Origin: Novipirellula herctigrandis
GTDB taxonomy: Bacteria; Planctomycetota; Planctomycetia; Pirellulales; Pirellulaceae
DNA length: 64,000 nucleotides
Direction: 5' to 3'
NCBI GenBank assembly: GCA_007859835.1
Contig: SJPJ01000001.1
Location: 4,066,623 to 4,130,622 of the forward strand
Translations under genes and position numbers: made by a program
Part shown: piece by piece, positions 24,644 to 33,776 of the stretch
Layout of the letters: each line of letters opens with the position of its first letter
Numbering within the stretch: the stretch's first letter is position 1
The notes under the pieces: model-generated
Told to the model about the DNA's origin: nothing
What the model saw: the letters and a program-made list of their open reading frames with translations, nothing else
Database searches by the model: none

Positions 24644-26657
24644 TTAGCCAGTCCACCAAATCGGCACCAAACGCTCGCGACGGCAAACGAACCACCCCCG
24701 TACAGTGACACCCGAGCGAATGAAGGATCGGCTCCTCACTTGCTGGCAACAAGCACATCACTTGATAAACAGCATCACGCGTCACCGAAGTTTCGTCACT
24801 AACGATCTTGGAGACTGCCTGAACCTCCGATTCAACTACCTGATCGTTCGCATGGTCCACCGCGACGCGGATCGGCGTCCCCACTGTAATCCATTGGTGA
24901 TCTTTCGCGTCGAGCAGGAACACCGCTGCACGCTTTTCTCTTTTTGCGATCCGGCACCAAGCTTCGCTCCATCGTCCACCAGCGTGAACAACACAACCGA
25001 CTGAACTAGCAAGCCAAACATTGACGCTTGCGTCACCCGAAATTGTTTGCGACTTCGGTGGTACGACAAAACCCGCCTCGGGAGCCCGCACCCGCGTTTG
25101 CTCAAGCCGCTCGCTCGCCTTGTCCAGCAACGTCTCGACCGATTGCTCGGCAGCGTGAAGCGTTGTCCATTGCTCAGCAACCTCGGGGCGATCAAGAGAA
25201 TCACGGCGGGCAAGCTCGCTTCGCAATCGGGCTAGTCGGACTTCGCCTTGCAAGCGAGAAATCTCGATTTGCTCGATCTCGCCATTCAACGTGGCCATCC
25301 ATTCGCCCTGTTCAACCCAGTGTCCAAACTCCGCTTCCACCTTTTCGATTTGACTCCCTGTGGGCAAGAAGACGCTGGTTGCTTCAGCAACGTCCACGAC
25401 ACCGCTGACTTCTCGATACCGAGGAAGCGGGACAAACAAGATCATTGCCACCAAAGCGGCGATCAGCGAACCAATCGTGAAGCGACGCAGCAAGGGGACT
25501 TTCGCCCACGGTCCCTTCCCTCTCAACAACCCTATGTAGTTTTTAGTTTGCTTTGCCATCAACATCATGGATATCAATATCACTAAGGCAACACCCAACA
25601 GAGCGATGTGAACCGCAGCAGAAAGATTGACGATAAACATGGCAATCGCCATTAAAACCAATGCTCGATAGACCATCGAAGAAGCATGGTAAATTGACAA
25701 GACAACTGCTCGGCGGTCACGCCGACGTGCCTTGCCAAAACAGTTTCCTGCAATCGGTGCAATTACCGTCGCCATGAATGATTCACTTGCTTCGCGTCTC
25801 AAGTTGGTACTGCCAAGCAAATCCATCAGCACGTAGTAACCGTCGTACCGCATCAACGGATTGGCGTTGAACACAAGCGTACTCACACCGCAAACCAACA
25901 TCAAATTCATCGCAACCATTCGTGTCACCGGATCATTTGCGGCAACCCAAACCAACGTAGCGATGGTTGCGATGATCAGCTCGACGTAGATGCCCGCCAA
26001 CATCACAGCAGCTCGTCGCACCGATGATGGCAACCGCCACACGTCGGTGACATCGCAATACGGAGATGGCATTCCGCAAAAGAGAAAGAGGCCCACGGAT
26101 TTGCTTCGTGCCCCCATTCGTCGGCACATGACCGCATGCGACATCTCATGAATGAGTTTGGTCAACAAAAACGTCGCTGCGATCCAGAACGGGTTCGCGT
26201 TTTTCAAATAGGTCGGCAACAATCGGATCCCAGCCATCGATTCACTCAATCGAGTCAGAACCAAGATCATGGCAACCGATATCAAAAGGGCCCAACCAAC
26301 AATGGCCGTGGGTGAAAACAAAACACCGCTCACTCTCGCTAGTCGTTTTGCGACCCAATCAATGCTGCCCAAAGGCACGCGAATCGCAAGAGGAGAGAAC
26401 CGAACGGGCGGTGCCTCGAACCGCTCGCGAGTCCAACCAGCCGCGCGGGCTTGGTGGAGCAATGCTTCGCTGGGCTGGTTGTCGCAATCCGCTTGGCATA
26501 TTCGTTGCCATGCGTTTTCGGTAATCCGCGAAAAACGACCACTGACCTCGTCAATCACCATTCGATAGACGCGACGATCACCGTCGATTCGATTCGTGCG
26601 GAGATCACGCCGCAAAAAGCGAGGTGCTCTTTCGTTGGAGATCGCTGCTTCGTTCAC
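24618..26657 (-). CDS. M50 zinc metalloprotease-HlyD fusion membrane protein
   Basis: This 679-residue protein is preceded by a GTG start 9 bases after the stop of the adaptor gene. Residues 1-110 form a PqqD-like soluble module. Membrane segments then carry the site-2-protease motifs HEMSH at 170-174 and NPLMRYDGYY with the third ligand Asp272. More helices follow to about 425. The C-terminus (430-680) has a HlyD/biotinyl-lipoyl barrel and a coiled coil (LSRLQGEVRLARLRSEL). Similar fusions are annotated as hemolysin D in planctomycetes, but I know of no characterised substrate. The layout suggests an inner-membrane pump-like or signal-processing complex with the two adaptors. Confidence 0.88.
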   Translation of the reverse strand: MNEAAISNERAPRFLRRDLRTNRIDGDRRVYRMVIDEVSGRFSRITENAWQRICQADCDNQPSEALLHQARAAGWTRERFEAPPVRFSPLAIRVPLGSIDWVAKRLARVSGVLFSPTAIVGWALLISVAMILVLTRLSESMAGIRLLPTYLKNANPFWIAATFLLTKLIHEMSHAVMCRRMGARSKSVGLFLFCGMPSPYCDVTDVWRLPSSVRRAAVMLAGIYVELIIATIATLVWVAANDPVTRMVAMNLMLVCGVSTLVFNANPLMRYDGYYVLMDLLGSTNLRREASESFMATVIAPIAGNCFGKARRRDRRAVVLSIYHASSMVYRALVLMAIAMFIVNLSAAVHIALLGVALVILISMMLMAKQTKNYIGLLRGKGPWAKVPLLRRFTIGSLIAALVAMILFVPLPRYREVSGVVDVAEATSVFLPTGSQIEKVEAEFGHWVEQGEWMATLNGEIEQIEISRLQGEVRLARLRSELARRDSLDRPEVAEQWTTLHAAEQSVETLLDKASERLEQTRVRAPEAGFVVPPKSQTISGDASVNVWLASSVGCVVHAGGRWSEAWCRIAKREKRAAVFLLDAKDHQWITVGTPIRVAVDHANDQVVESEVQAVSKIVSDETSVTRDAVYQVMCLLPASEEPILHSLGCHCTGVVRLPSRAFGADLVDWLSGFVSERI

Positions 26658-26666
26658 ATCGACCCT

Positions 26667-27632
26667 TTAGTAGTGATTGACGCGCGATTGGCCTTGCGAG
26701 CGAGCGTTTTGCATCGCCGCCTCACTGACGTAAACCTTCATACGAACCGTGGTGCCGGGCAGCAGCATCCAATTCGACGAATCACCATCACGACGATTGA
26801 CGATTTCTGCATGCATTCGAAACCTTCCACCCGGTAACATTTGTGGGTCAACTGACATTACGGTCCCTCGTAGCACACGCTCGGATCCGCTAACCGCGTC
26901 GGTCCAATGGACACTGACCGGCAACGTTTTGCATAAACTTGGTGACAAGTGGTCCTCTCGAAGAAGTGCATGCACGTGCAAGCGATCCAACCGTGCGACC
27001 GTAGCGATCGGGTGCCCCTTTTCAATCCACTCGCCCGCCGAACGACTCACTTCGATCACGGCTCCCGACAGAGGGCTCGCAATTTGCAGGTTCGCAATTT
27101 CATCGTCAAGCATTGAAAGGTCAGCTTCGCGAAGCTGCACTTCCATATTGTTTTCCAAACGCCGCTTCTTTGCCTGAGCGACTTCCAACTCCCCACGCTC
27201 GACTGCCAACCGCAACCTGCGGATGTGCGACAGTGGAACCGCTCCACTAACGTCATCGTAAATAGATCGATTAGAATCGAGTTCTGCCTTGGCTTCCGCC
27301 AAAGCGGTTTCAGCGTAACGCAACTCCACATCATCATTGGCTTCGCTACGCGCATGTTCGAGTCGCAGGCCCAACGCGCGACGGCGAATTTTTTGCGAAC
27401 GGTCATCCAAACGGGCAATCAACTCACCCTGTTCAACGGATTGGTTTAATTGAATCGCGACTTCCGACACGCGGCCCGACACCATGCTCGGGACGTCAAC
27501 TTCATCCGCGAACCGAACCACGCAATCAGTCACCTCAATCGACTTCTCTTGCTGGGCTTGAACAGGCACAGCGAAACTTATCAACACGATGGCGACACCA
27601 TGCCATTGCAATCGCCGACTATTGGTTGTCAT
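26667..27632 (-). CDS. periplasmic HlyD/RND-type adaptor
   Basis: The protein is 321 residues long from ATG 27632, which overlaps the end of the GAF-HlyD gene by 14 bases, suggesting coupling. A signal peptide (LQWHGVAIVLISFAVPVQAQ) precedes a membrane-fusion protein fold: lipoyl halves (SMVSGRVSEVAIQLNQSVEQGELIARLDD and ASPLSGAVIEVSRSAGEWIEKGHPIATVA) separated by a coiled-coil hairpin, then a beta-barrel. Such adaptors join inner-membrane transporters to outer-membrane channels. No RND pump, ABC ATPase or TolC-like gene is adjacent. Confidence 0.88.
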   Translation of the reverse strand: MTTNSRRLQWHGVAIVLISFAVPVQAQQEKSIEVTDCVVRFADEVDVPSMVSGRVSEVAIQLNQSVEQGELIARLDDRSQKIRRRALGLRLEHARSEANDDVELRYAETALAEAKAELDSNRSIYDDVSGAVPLSHIRRLRLAVERGELEVAQAKKRRLENNMEVQLREADLSMLDDEIANLQIASPLSGAVIEVSRSAGEWIEKGHPIATVARLDRLHVHALLREDHLSPSLCKTLPVSVHWTDAVSGSERVLRGTVMSVDPQMLPGGRFRMHAEIVNRRDGDSSNWMLLPGTTVRMKVYVSEAAMQNARSQGQSRVNHY

Positions 27633-29730
27633 GATGAATGCCCTCGGTGGATGAGTCAGAAAAGTCATTGGAAGAGCCCGTGGAGAAGTAAAGTCCTGCC
27701 ATCGAGTAAACCGAGTCAATCGCATCATGGAACAGAACACTCACCAACGGCGACGATTCACAGCGAAACAATACTCGCACGGGTGCTCCCGAAACCGGGC
27801 CCGAATCGTCAAGCGAGTCAATCGAACCGGACTCACTAACGAATGAATCGAGTCTCAGCACGACAGCTTTGGAATCGCTTGCCTCTGTGGACGTTCGTAG
27901 CGCAGGTCCGATTGAATCGATTGACGCTGGTAAACTTTCGCCATCGGTCCCTTCGATAACCGCCGCCACACGAAGCGATTTCAATTTAGCTGCCTGGCGC
28001 ACCGACTCAATTCGAGCAAGAGGCACGCGAGCGTCAACTAACCACGTAGTCTCCTTTGCGATCACTTCAAGCAGTGCATCGCCGCGGTTGGCCGGACGTC
28101 CAAGCATCCGACGTTCGATTTGCCAAGCATCAACCACGCCGTCACACGAAGCCCTTAATTCCAAGGAATCTTGCACACGCTTCAAAACTGCTAGCTGGTC
28201 ATCGATCGTTTGCAACTCTTCTGCCAACAAACTTCGTTCACCCTGCAATTGCTCGCTGCGGTCGGTACGATACGATGCGGCATCAACAAGTGCAGTCGTA
28301 AAGGCGGCTTGCTTTTGCGTTAGCACGGCGCGGCGTCCGACGAGCGAGGTGATTTGTTGTTCCAATTCAGGATCGCTCATCGTCAGCAGTTTCTGTCCCT
28401 GATGAACCGACTCGCCATGCGAAACATGAATCGCATCGACCACGGCGCTACGCGGAGCGAACAGCATTTGCACGTTGGCGGGACGCAGCGCCGCCGGGGA
28501 TGTGACCACCATCGGAACGGGAAACAATGCAATGACAAGAACGATCGTCATCAAGGCGACCGTAATGAGCGGACCATGCCAACGTCGACGTGCCGAGCCG
28601 TTTAGCTGGTTGGCCATAGCTACCATCGCTCGGCCGCCAGGAATCGCCTCAATACTCCGTCGGTGGCGAATCGCTAATCCGACGTGATAGGCAATCCGCT
28701 GCAAAGGTTCCGTGATCAAATCAGTTTCCAGTTGGCTATGCTCGTTCCCAAGGCCAACGATACAAACGCCCTCATGCTCATCCGAAGAGGCAACCGTGAT
28801 TGGAATGAGAGAATCGGAATCGCCCGACTCCGAACTGTATTCGAAAATCTCGCAACTGCTCGGCCTAAAATGCTCGTCCGCGACCGATTCAATTTGCTTT
28901 GCTCCGATGCCGTGCCGGTCAATCACGTTGCAATGACTGACCGCAACCAACCTTACATCGCTGTCTCGAACGTAGCACATCCCCACTCGATCAAGGCCGA
29001 ATAAGTCAGCGACCGAATCGACCACGTAGGCTTCAATCTTATGTGTTGTCGAGAGCGTGTGAAGTGTGGCCAAAAAAGTATCGACTTGTTGGGCAATTCT
29101 GTGTTTTCGATGCAATTCCCTTAGTTGGTCGTTACGCAGAAACTCGCCCGCTAAGTCAGCCATTTGCGCGACAAATCGCAAGTAGCCTCGCTGAGTTGCC
29201 ACGCCGCAATCCGATTCAAGGAACACTTCCAAGACATACGATGCTCGCGCTGAAAGCGGGTCACTATGAATCGGAACGACCGCCGCCGGAACTGCCGCCG
29301 GATTGGCCGCAGCCGTTGGGTCAACGGCATCCGGTGTCGATGGAACCACGACGGGTTGTCCACCCGCGACGACCTCTGCCAACATTTGATAGTGAGTGGA
29401 TTGGGATTGGGCCAAAATCGATCGGTCGGTCGTTCTTCCAATTCGGTGAGCCACAGAAAAGGGGATTTCGCCCGCTGGATCGACTTGCCAAATCACAACC
29501 CCTTCGGCGGCCATCGCGCGCAAGACACGGTCGGCCAATCGACTCAAGAATTGACTTCGGGAACAATCGCTTCGAACCGCCGAGGCGATTTCGCGAACAA
29601 TATCGGCAATCTCGCGACGCGTATCGACGACGAGCGGATCCGGGGCTGGCGCAGCGTTTAATCCTGGGCCCGCGCCCGAAGGAGAAAAAACGAACGGTTG
29701 GTCAGCAGTGGCCGGTTGCACGGGAGACAA
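27619..29730 (-). CDS. GAF-domain plus HlyD-type membrane adaptor
   Basis: This 703-residue protein has two GAF-like sensory modules, at about residues 40-190 and 210-360. They are followed by one transmembrane helix (387-405), a lipoyl half-motif (FAPRSAVVDAIHVSHGESVHQGQKLLTM), a coiled coil and a beta-barrel ending in a polar tail (SDSSTEGIHHDNQ). A stop codon lies just upstream, and the only starts are TTG at 29730 or GTG at 29721. A GAF sensor fused to an efflux adaptor would let a cytoplasmic ligand regulate an export complex. It heads the three-gene block. Confidence 0.85.
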   Translation of the reverse strand: MSPVQPATADQPFVFSPSGAGPGLNAAPAPDPLVVDTRREIADIVREIASAVRSDCSRSQFLSRLADRVLRAMAAEGVVIWQVDPAGEIPFSVAHRIGRTTDRSILAQSQSTHYQMLAEVVAGGQPVVVPSTPDAVDPTAAANPAAVPAAVVPIHSDPLSARASYVLEVFLESDCGVATQRGYLRFVAQMADLAGEFLRNDQLRELHRKHRIAQQVDTFLATLHTLSTTHKIEAYVVDSVADLFGLDRVGMCYVRDSDVRLVAVSHCNVIDRHGIGAKQIESVADEHFRPSSCEIFEYSSESGDSDSLIPITVASSDEHEGVCIVGLGNEHSQLETDLITEPLQRIAYHVGLAIRHRRSIEAIPGGRAMVAMANQLNGSARRRWHGPLITVALMTIVLVIALFPVPMVVTSPAALRPANVQMLFAPRSAVVDAIHVSHGESVHQGQKLLTMSDPELEQQITSLVGRRAVLTQKQAAFTTALVDAASYRTDRSEQLQGERSLLAEELQTIDDQLAVLKRVQDSLELRASCDGVVDAWQIERRMLGRPANRGDALLEVIAKETTWLVDARVPLARIESVRQAAKLKSLRVAAVIEGTDGESLPASIDSIGPALRTSTEASDSKAVVLRLDSFVSESGSIDSLDDSGPVSGAPVRVLFRCESSPLVSVLFHDAIDSVYSMAGLYFSTGSSNDFSDSSTEGIHHDNQ

Positions 29731-29858
29731 TGACAGCGATGGATGATCGATCTAATGCCAATAACGAAGGTCGCCGGTATCAAATCAAAGAAGCACAAAG
29801 CAATGCCAAAAGTCTTTGCTAGCAATGTCTGCCACTCGCTGCGAATCAACCAATGTCG

Positions 29859-30668
29859 CTACGGAGCGGCCAAGACCTGCGAAAAGAACCCCGACCACGA
29901 AAAACGCAAATCGTCGCGGTTTTTGCCAATCGCCTTGTTTAACTTTGAAACGATTCGAACGTTCTGTTTGTTAACAAAGCGTTCCACGATCACTTCTTGC
30001 ATCACTTCGCCCCATGCTTCTGCGGCATCGCCACCGATATGGCTGACGCGATCCACTTCAAAACGGACAAGTGATAACTCCGCCGTCTCGACTTTCGGGT
30101 CGATGACCAGCGCTGGCGGAACCTCTAAATAGTCGGCCGCAAATCCAATGCTCGATCCGAGCCGGAGACTTACCGTGAGCCTACCCGAAACAGTGACGCT
30201 ATACCATTTCACGCCGTAGTTCCATCTCTGGATACGTGCAGTGAACGTGAGCGGCGTTTCCGTTGTCGAAGCAATCTTCCAACGGTCTTCCTCCGAGCGA
30301 GTGACTGCGTGGACAACCGTCTTCGCTGCCGTTGGTGAGTTTACGGGCGGCAATTGGATCTCATATTGGATCCATCGACCATGCTCAAGTTCACGATAGC
30401 GACGGTGGGTTTTGATTTTAAACCCATCGAGACGCGTACGGACGCCTGCCCAAACTTGTTTCGTTTCACCCCAATCCTTGTCGCCTTGATACTTACGCGG
30501 CACTTCTCGCATCGCGATCGTTGCAAGCCACTGGACCGAATCGCGCGCTTGCGACTCACTGATTGCCAGAGGTTCGGCCGAGTCGGTCGGCGATGATAAT
30601 GCTACAAACGTCGCGACAAAAACCAGTAGCAAGAATAGCCGCAATCCCTGCGGCTTTATGAGATCCAC
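29859..30668 (-). CDS. exported protein of unknown function
   Basis: Starting at the GTG at 30668 gives 269 residues. Upstream in-frame codons would overlap the CAP-like gene. A strongly hydrophobic stretch (LFLLLVFVATFVALSS) ending near DSAEP looks like a signal peptide or anchor. The mature part alternates strands (YEIQLPPVN, TARIQRWNYGVKWYSVTVSGRLTVSLRL) with a helical end (AEAWGEVMQEVIVERFV). Such features suggest a periplasmic, mostly beta protein. It is co-directional with the CAP-like gene 14 bases upstream and with the GAF-HlyD gene 128 bases downstream, so it may belong to that block. Confidence 0.65.
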   Translation of the reverse strand: MDLIKPQGLRLFLLLVFVATFVALSSPTDSAEPLAISESQARDSVQWLATIAMREVPRKYQGDKDWGETKQVWAGVRTRLDGFKIKTHRRYRELEHGRWIQYEIQLPPVNSPTAAKTVVHAVTRSEEDRWKIASTTETPLTFTARIQRWNYGVKWYSVTVSGRLTVSLRLGSSIGFAADYLEVPPALVIDPKVETAELSLVRFEVDRVSHIGGDAAEAWGEVMQEVIVERFVNKQNVRIVSKLNKAIGKNRDDLRFSWSGFFSQVLAAP

Positions 30669-30682
30669 GATTTGCCAACCGC

Positions 30683-31249
30683 CTACCGATAGACGACGCA
30701 GAAATAGACACCATCTCGCCCAGTAGCCATGGCGGCACCGGCGGCGATCATACGCGAATCGTTCGTGAAGCAAGCCGACACTCCCGCGGGTGAGTAGGAA
30801 CTAGACCATCCAACGCCTTCGTAACGCCCCGGGGAAAACGATCCTGGCGGATGGCCCTTGATGCCCTTCGCCGCCATCAATGACGCACGCTGCCGAGCCA
30901 CCGCCTGCAACGCCGGATCGGATCGGAGGGCACCAATGCCGCTGCGAGCACGCTGAGCATTCAGCGCTGAAAGGACATTCGAGACTCCGCCACCGGATTG
31001 CACTCCCGAGGGTGGAACTATCGTAGACGAGTAGGACGCCCTAGGCACAGACGAAATTGGGCTGATTGCCGAAGCCTGCATCACCGCAGCCCCATTTTGC
31101 GTTACTCCACTGGACGAATGAATTTTTCCACACTTCGGACAAACAAATTGGTTGGACGCCACAACGATATTTTGAGCTGGCAACTCTCCAACAAAAACTC
31201 CGCTAAGAGCGATAACCGCACCCACGGTCAATGATGTGAATCGAAGCAT
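30683..31249 (-). CDS. exported CAP/SCP-like domain protein
   Basis: The protein is 188 residues long from ATG 31249, which has an AAAGGAGA Shine-Dalgarno sequence. A signal peptide ends at ELPAQ. Next come a CxxC pair (FVCPKCGKIH) and a Ser-rich linker. A C-terminal region (VLSALNAQRARSGIGALRSDPALQAVARQRASLMAAKGIKG) matches the CAP/SCP superfamily pattern of Asn/Ala-Arg helices followed by GVGWSS and CVVYR strands. One CAP His/Glu pair is not clearly present, so activity is doubtful. It opens the possible six-gene minus-strand block. Confidence 0.75.
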   Translation of the reverse strand: MLRFTSLTVGAVIALSGVFVGELPAQNIVVASNQFVCPKCGKIHSSSGVTQNGAAVMQASAISPISSVPRASYSSTIVPPSGVQSGGGVSNVLSALNAQRARSGIGALRSDPALQAVARQRASLMAAKGIKGHPPGSFSPGRYEGVGWSSSYSPAGVSACFTNDSRMIAAGAAMATGRDGVYFCVVYR

Positions 31250-31772
31250 CGATTTCTCCTTTGACTTCGCATGTTTGAATAGCTGAAAAGCGAGATCCGC
31301 TTGGAGTTCACACCCCACGCCGACCAACGATCCAATAAGAGTCGCAGCTTCATCCACTTTGGCGAAAGGGGGCAACTTGGCAATCCAGGCTGGCTTTCCC
31401 GACTTGCGAAAATGGGCACATCAATAAGCTGCTTTTGCCAGTGGACTTACGACAAAACGTTTTTTGCTAAGAAAAATGCAAACGACAAACCCGGCCCGCA
31501 AAGACAGGCAACACAGGGGCTTTAGGCAAAGCAATGTCAGGGATGTTTCCCATCGACAATGCACATCGCATGCTCGGCCGCCGCTGAGAGTATTTTCATC
31601 ATTGACGTGGGGATTATCGTTGACGGTGGGATCACCGTAGGCTCAGCCCCATACAAGCGCTGCAATGCCAGGGCCATTGGCCTACATCAAGCAAAAAAGC
31701 CTGCACGCGTTAACGCATGCAGACTTTTGGAGTGGATCAACAAAGATCGTTCAACGGAGACGTTCGGGACGA
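31250..31772. other. intergenic region, no gene seen apart from terminator
   Basis: This 523-base spacer lies between tig and the CAP-like gene. The tig terminator is at 31692-31730. The remainder shows no recognisable gene or repeat, and it probably contains the promoter for the CAP-like operon. Confidence 0.5.
31692..31730 (-). terminator. Rho-independent terminator of tig
   Basis: On the minus strand, CTGCATGCG and CGCGTGCAG flank a TTAA loop, with one G-T pair in the stem, and are followed by GCTTTTTT. The hairpin lies about 45 bases after the tig stop codon. Confidence 0.85.
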
Positions 31773-33272
31773 CTATTCCTTCTCGTCTTCCTTCTCAGCC
31801 GACTTCGGCGTATTGTCTTCGTACTTTGCTTCAGGAATCGCGTTTTCATCGCGAGTCGGAAGCACGTTGTGGTAAACCGCAAATTCTGCGTTCGCTTCGT
31901 CGGCTGGCTTGTCGACCTTCTCTTCGGTGATCTTCGCAGATTCGACAATCATCTCGATCACCTTGCGTTCGACGATTTGATTTCGAACTGCGTCCATTTG
32001 GCCGCTCTTTTCTAGCCGAGCACGGATTTTTCGTTCCGGCACATCGCTTTGTTGGGCGATGTTTGCGATTTCGACATCGTAATCCGCTGCTTCCGCATCG
32101 ACATTTTCTTCTTCTGCGATCTTCTCGAGAATAAAATGTTCGCGAAGCGATGCTTCGGTTGACGCTTTCGCATTTTGACGTGAAGCGTTCACGAAGCGAC
32201 GAATATTGTCTTCATCAAATCCGCTGCTTCTCAGTTCCAGCACCTTCCGCTGCAATTCGCGTTGCGTTTGGCGTTGCACCAAGGATTCGGGCAGTTCAAA
32301 GTCGGCATTACCAGCCAATTTTTCGACAACCGCTTCACGCAAAACTTGCTGTACACGGTAATCGGCTTGGCGGACCAGCGAATCACGGACGAAACTTCGC
32401 AGCTCGTCTTCGGACTCAAAATCGCCCAACTCTTCGAGGAACGATTCGGTCAACTTTGGCAATTCGCTCTTTAACACTTCGACCACGTGAATCTCAGCAT
32501 CAATTTCTTTTCCGCGGAGTGCTTCATCGGCAACACCTTCGCCGATTTTGACTTTGCCGGAACGAGTTTCGCCTTCACTTACATCCTTCATCAGCGTGCC
32601 GAATTCTTCGATCACGCCGTCGGAAAGGCTCAAACGAGAGCTGAAGGTGATTCGCTCTTCTTCGAGTTTGGAAAGAAGTTTTGCGTCGCCCTTGAACTGG
32701 ATATCGACGACCAATTTGTCGCCAAGTTCAGCCGGTTCGTCTGTCGCTTCCACAGTGGCGTATCGGCTGAGGACACGTTCGAGCGAGGCTTGAACATCGT
32801 CGTCACTGATTTCTTCGACTGGCTTGGTAAGCTCAAGCTCCTTCCAAGTTGGCGTCTCGAAATCGGGACGGACTTCAACGCTAAATTGATACTTAAAGTC
32901 ACCTTCTTCTTCGGGCAATTCAATTGATTCAAAATCGAATTCAGGTTCACCAATCGCCGAAAAGTCTTCCTTCTCACTGACTTGGGCGAGCGAATCCATT
33001 AGCAAGGAACCCTTGACTTGATCGCGAACTCGGTCTTTGAATTGTTTTTCGACCAATTTCCGCGGCGCTCGTCCAGCACGGAAACCAGCGACACTCGCCT
33101 CTGGAACGATTTCGTCGTAGGCCTCTTTCAAATAACGCTCGACCTCGGCGTGGGGGATCGTCACGATCACTTCACGCACGCACGCACTAGGGCTTTCGAC
33201 CTTGGCCTCGAGCTGAATGGGTTTCTTTTCTTCGGGGACTTGCGTCGCTTCGGGCTCAGTGGAGGTGGACAT
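31773..33272 (-). CDS. tig: trigger factor
   Basis: This ribosome-bound chaperone and peptidyl-prolyl isomerase is 499 residues from ATG 33272. The N-terminal ribosome-docking signature GFRAGRAPRKLVEKQF is present, matching GFRxGKxP. It is followed by a PPIase-like central domain (GDKLVVDIQF) and a long helical C-terminal arm with an acidic tail (KYEDNTPKSAEKEDEKE). The acidic C-terminal extension is longer than in E. coli (432 residues). No clpP/clpX genes follow. It is transcribed alone, ending at a terminator. Confidence 0.93.
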   Translation of the reverse strand: MSTSTEPEATQVPEEKKPIQLEAKVESPSACVREVIVTIPHAEVERYLKEAYDEIVPEASVAGFRAGRAPRKLVEKQFKDRVRDQVKGSLLMDSLAQVSEKEDFSAIGEPEFDFESIELPEEEGDFKYQFSVEVRPDFETPTWKELELTKPVEEISDDDVQASLERVLSRYATVEATDEPAELGDKLVVDIQFKGDAKLLSKLEEERITFSSRLSLSDGVIEEFGTLMKDVSEGETRSGKVKIGEGVADEALRGKEIDAEIHVVEVLKSELPKLTESFLEELGDFESEDELRSFVRDSLVRQADYRVQQVLREAVVEKLAGNADFELPESLVQRQTQRELQRKVLELRSSGFDEDNIRRFVNASRQNAKASTEASLREHFILEKIAEEENVDAEAADYDVEIANIAQQSDVPERKIRARLEKSGQMDAVRNQIVERKVIEMIVESAKITEEKVDKPADEANAEFAVYHNVLPTRDENAIPEAKYEDNTPKSAEKEDEKE

Positions 33273-33469
33273 CCTTCTTAAGGCCTCTCGTCTTTCAGCT
33301 TGATCGTGGAGCAGGGAGAATCGGGAAAATATGACCAACCGACCAACGGCGATCGATCCCGAGTTTCATGGGAATGCAAGTCCGACAGTTTAACCTGCGG
33401 TCCCATGGTTTGAAAATGGGGGACTCGCGTCAGGAATCGCCAGCATGACGGTTGAGAAGAGAATGAAAA

Positions 33470-33542
33470 AGCGGCTGATGGGATTCGAACCCACGACAAC
33501 AACGTTGGCAACGTTGTGCTCTGCCAACTGAGCTACAGCCGC
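33470..33542 (-). tRNA. tRNA-Gly (GCC)
   Basis: The acceptor arms GCGGCTG (33542-33536) and CAGCCGC (33477-33471) pair fully, with T as discriminator at 33470. The anticodon stem CAACG/CGTTG encloses loop TTGCCAA, giving anticodon GCC. The T-arm GTGGGTTCGAATCCCAT is canonical. CCA is not encoded. Confidence 0.95.
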
Positions 33543-33776
33543 AAATGCTTCGTAAAGCGAGAGATTATACCGAGCGAAAAAAGTTTGCAAGGCATGTCTG
33601 CAAAAGAAATTGATGGAATCGATACAGTCCAATCCAAGGAGCCAATCCGGCGGGACTTCGGATCTGGCATTTTCGATGGAATTGGCATTTTCGATCTGCC
33701 GTTTTCCCCACTCCCCCGCAACGGATGTTGTGGTTATTCTCAAAGCTGATTTCTATCCCCTCATTCTCGGCCATCC

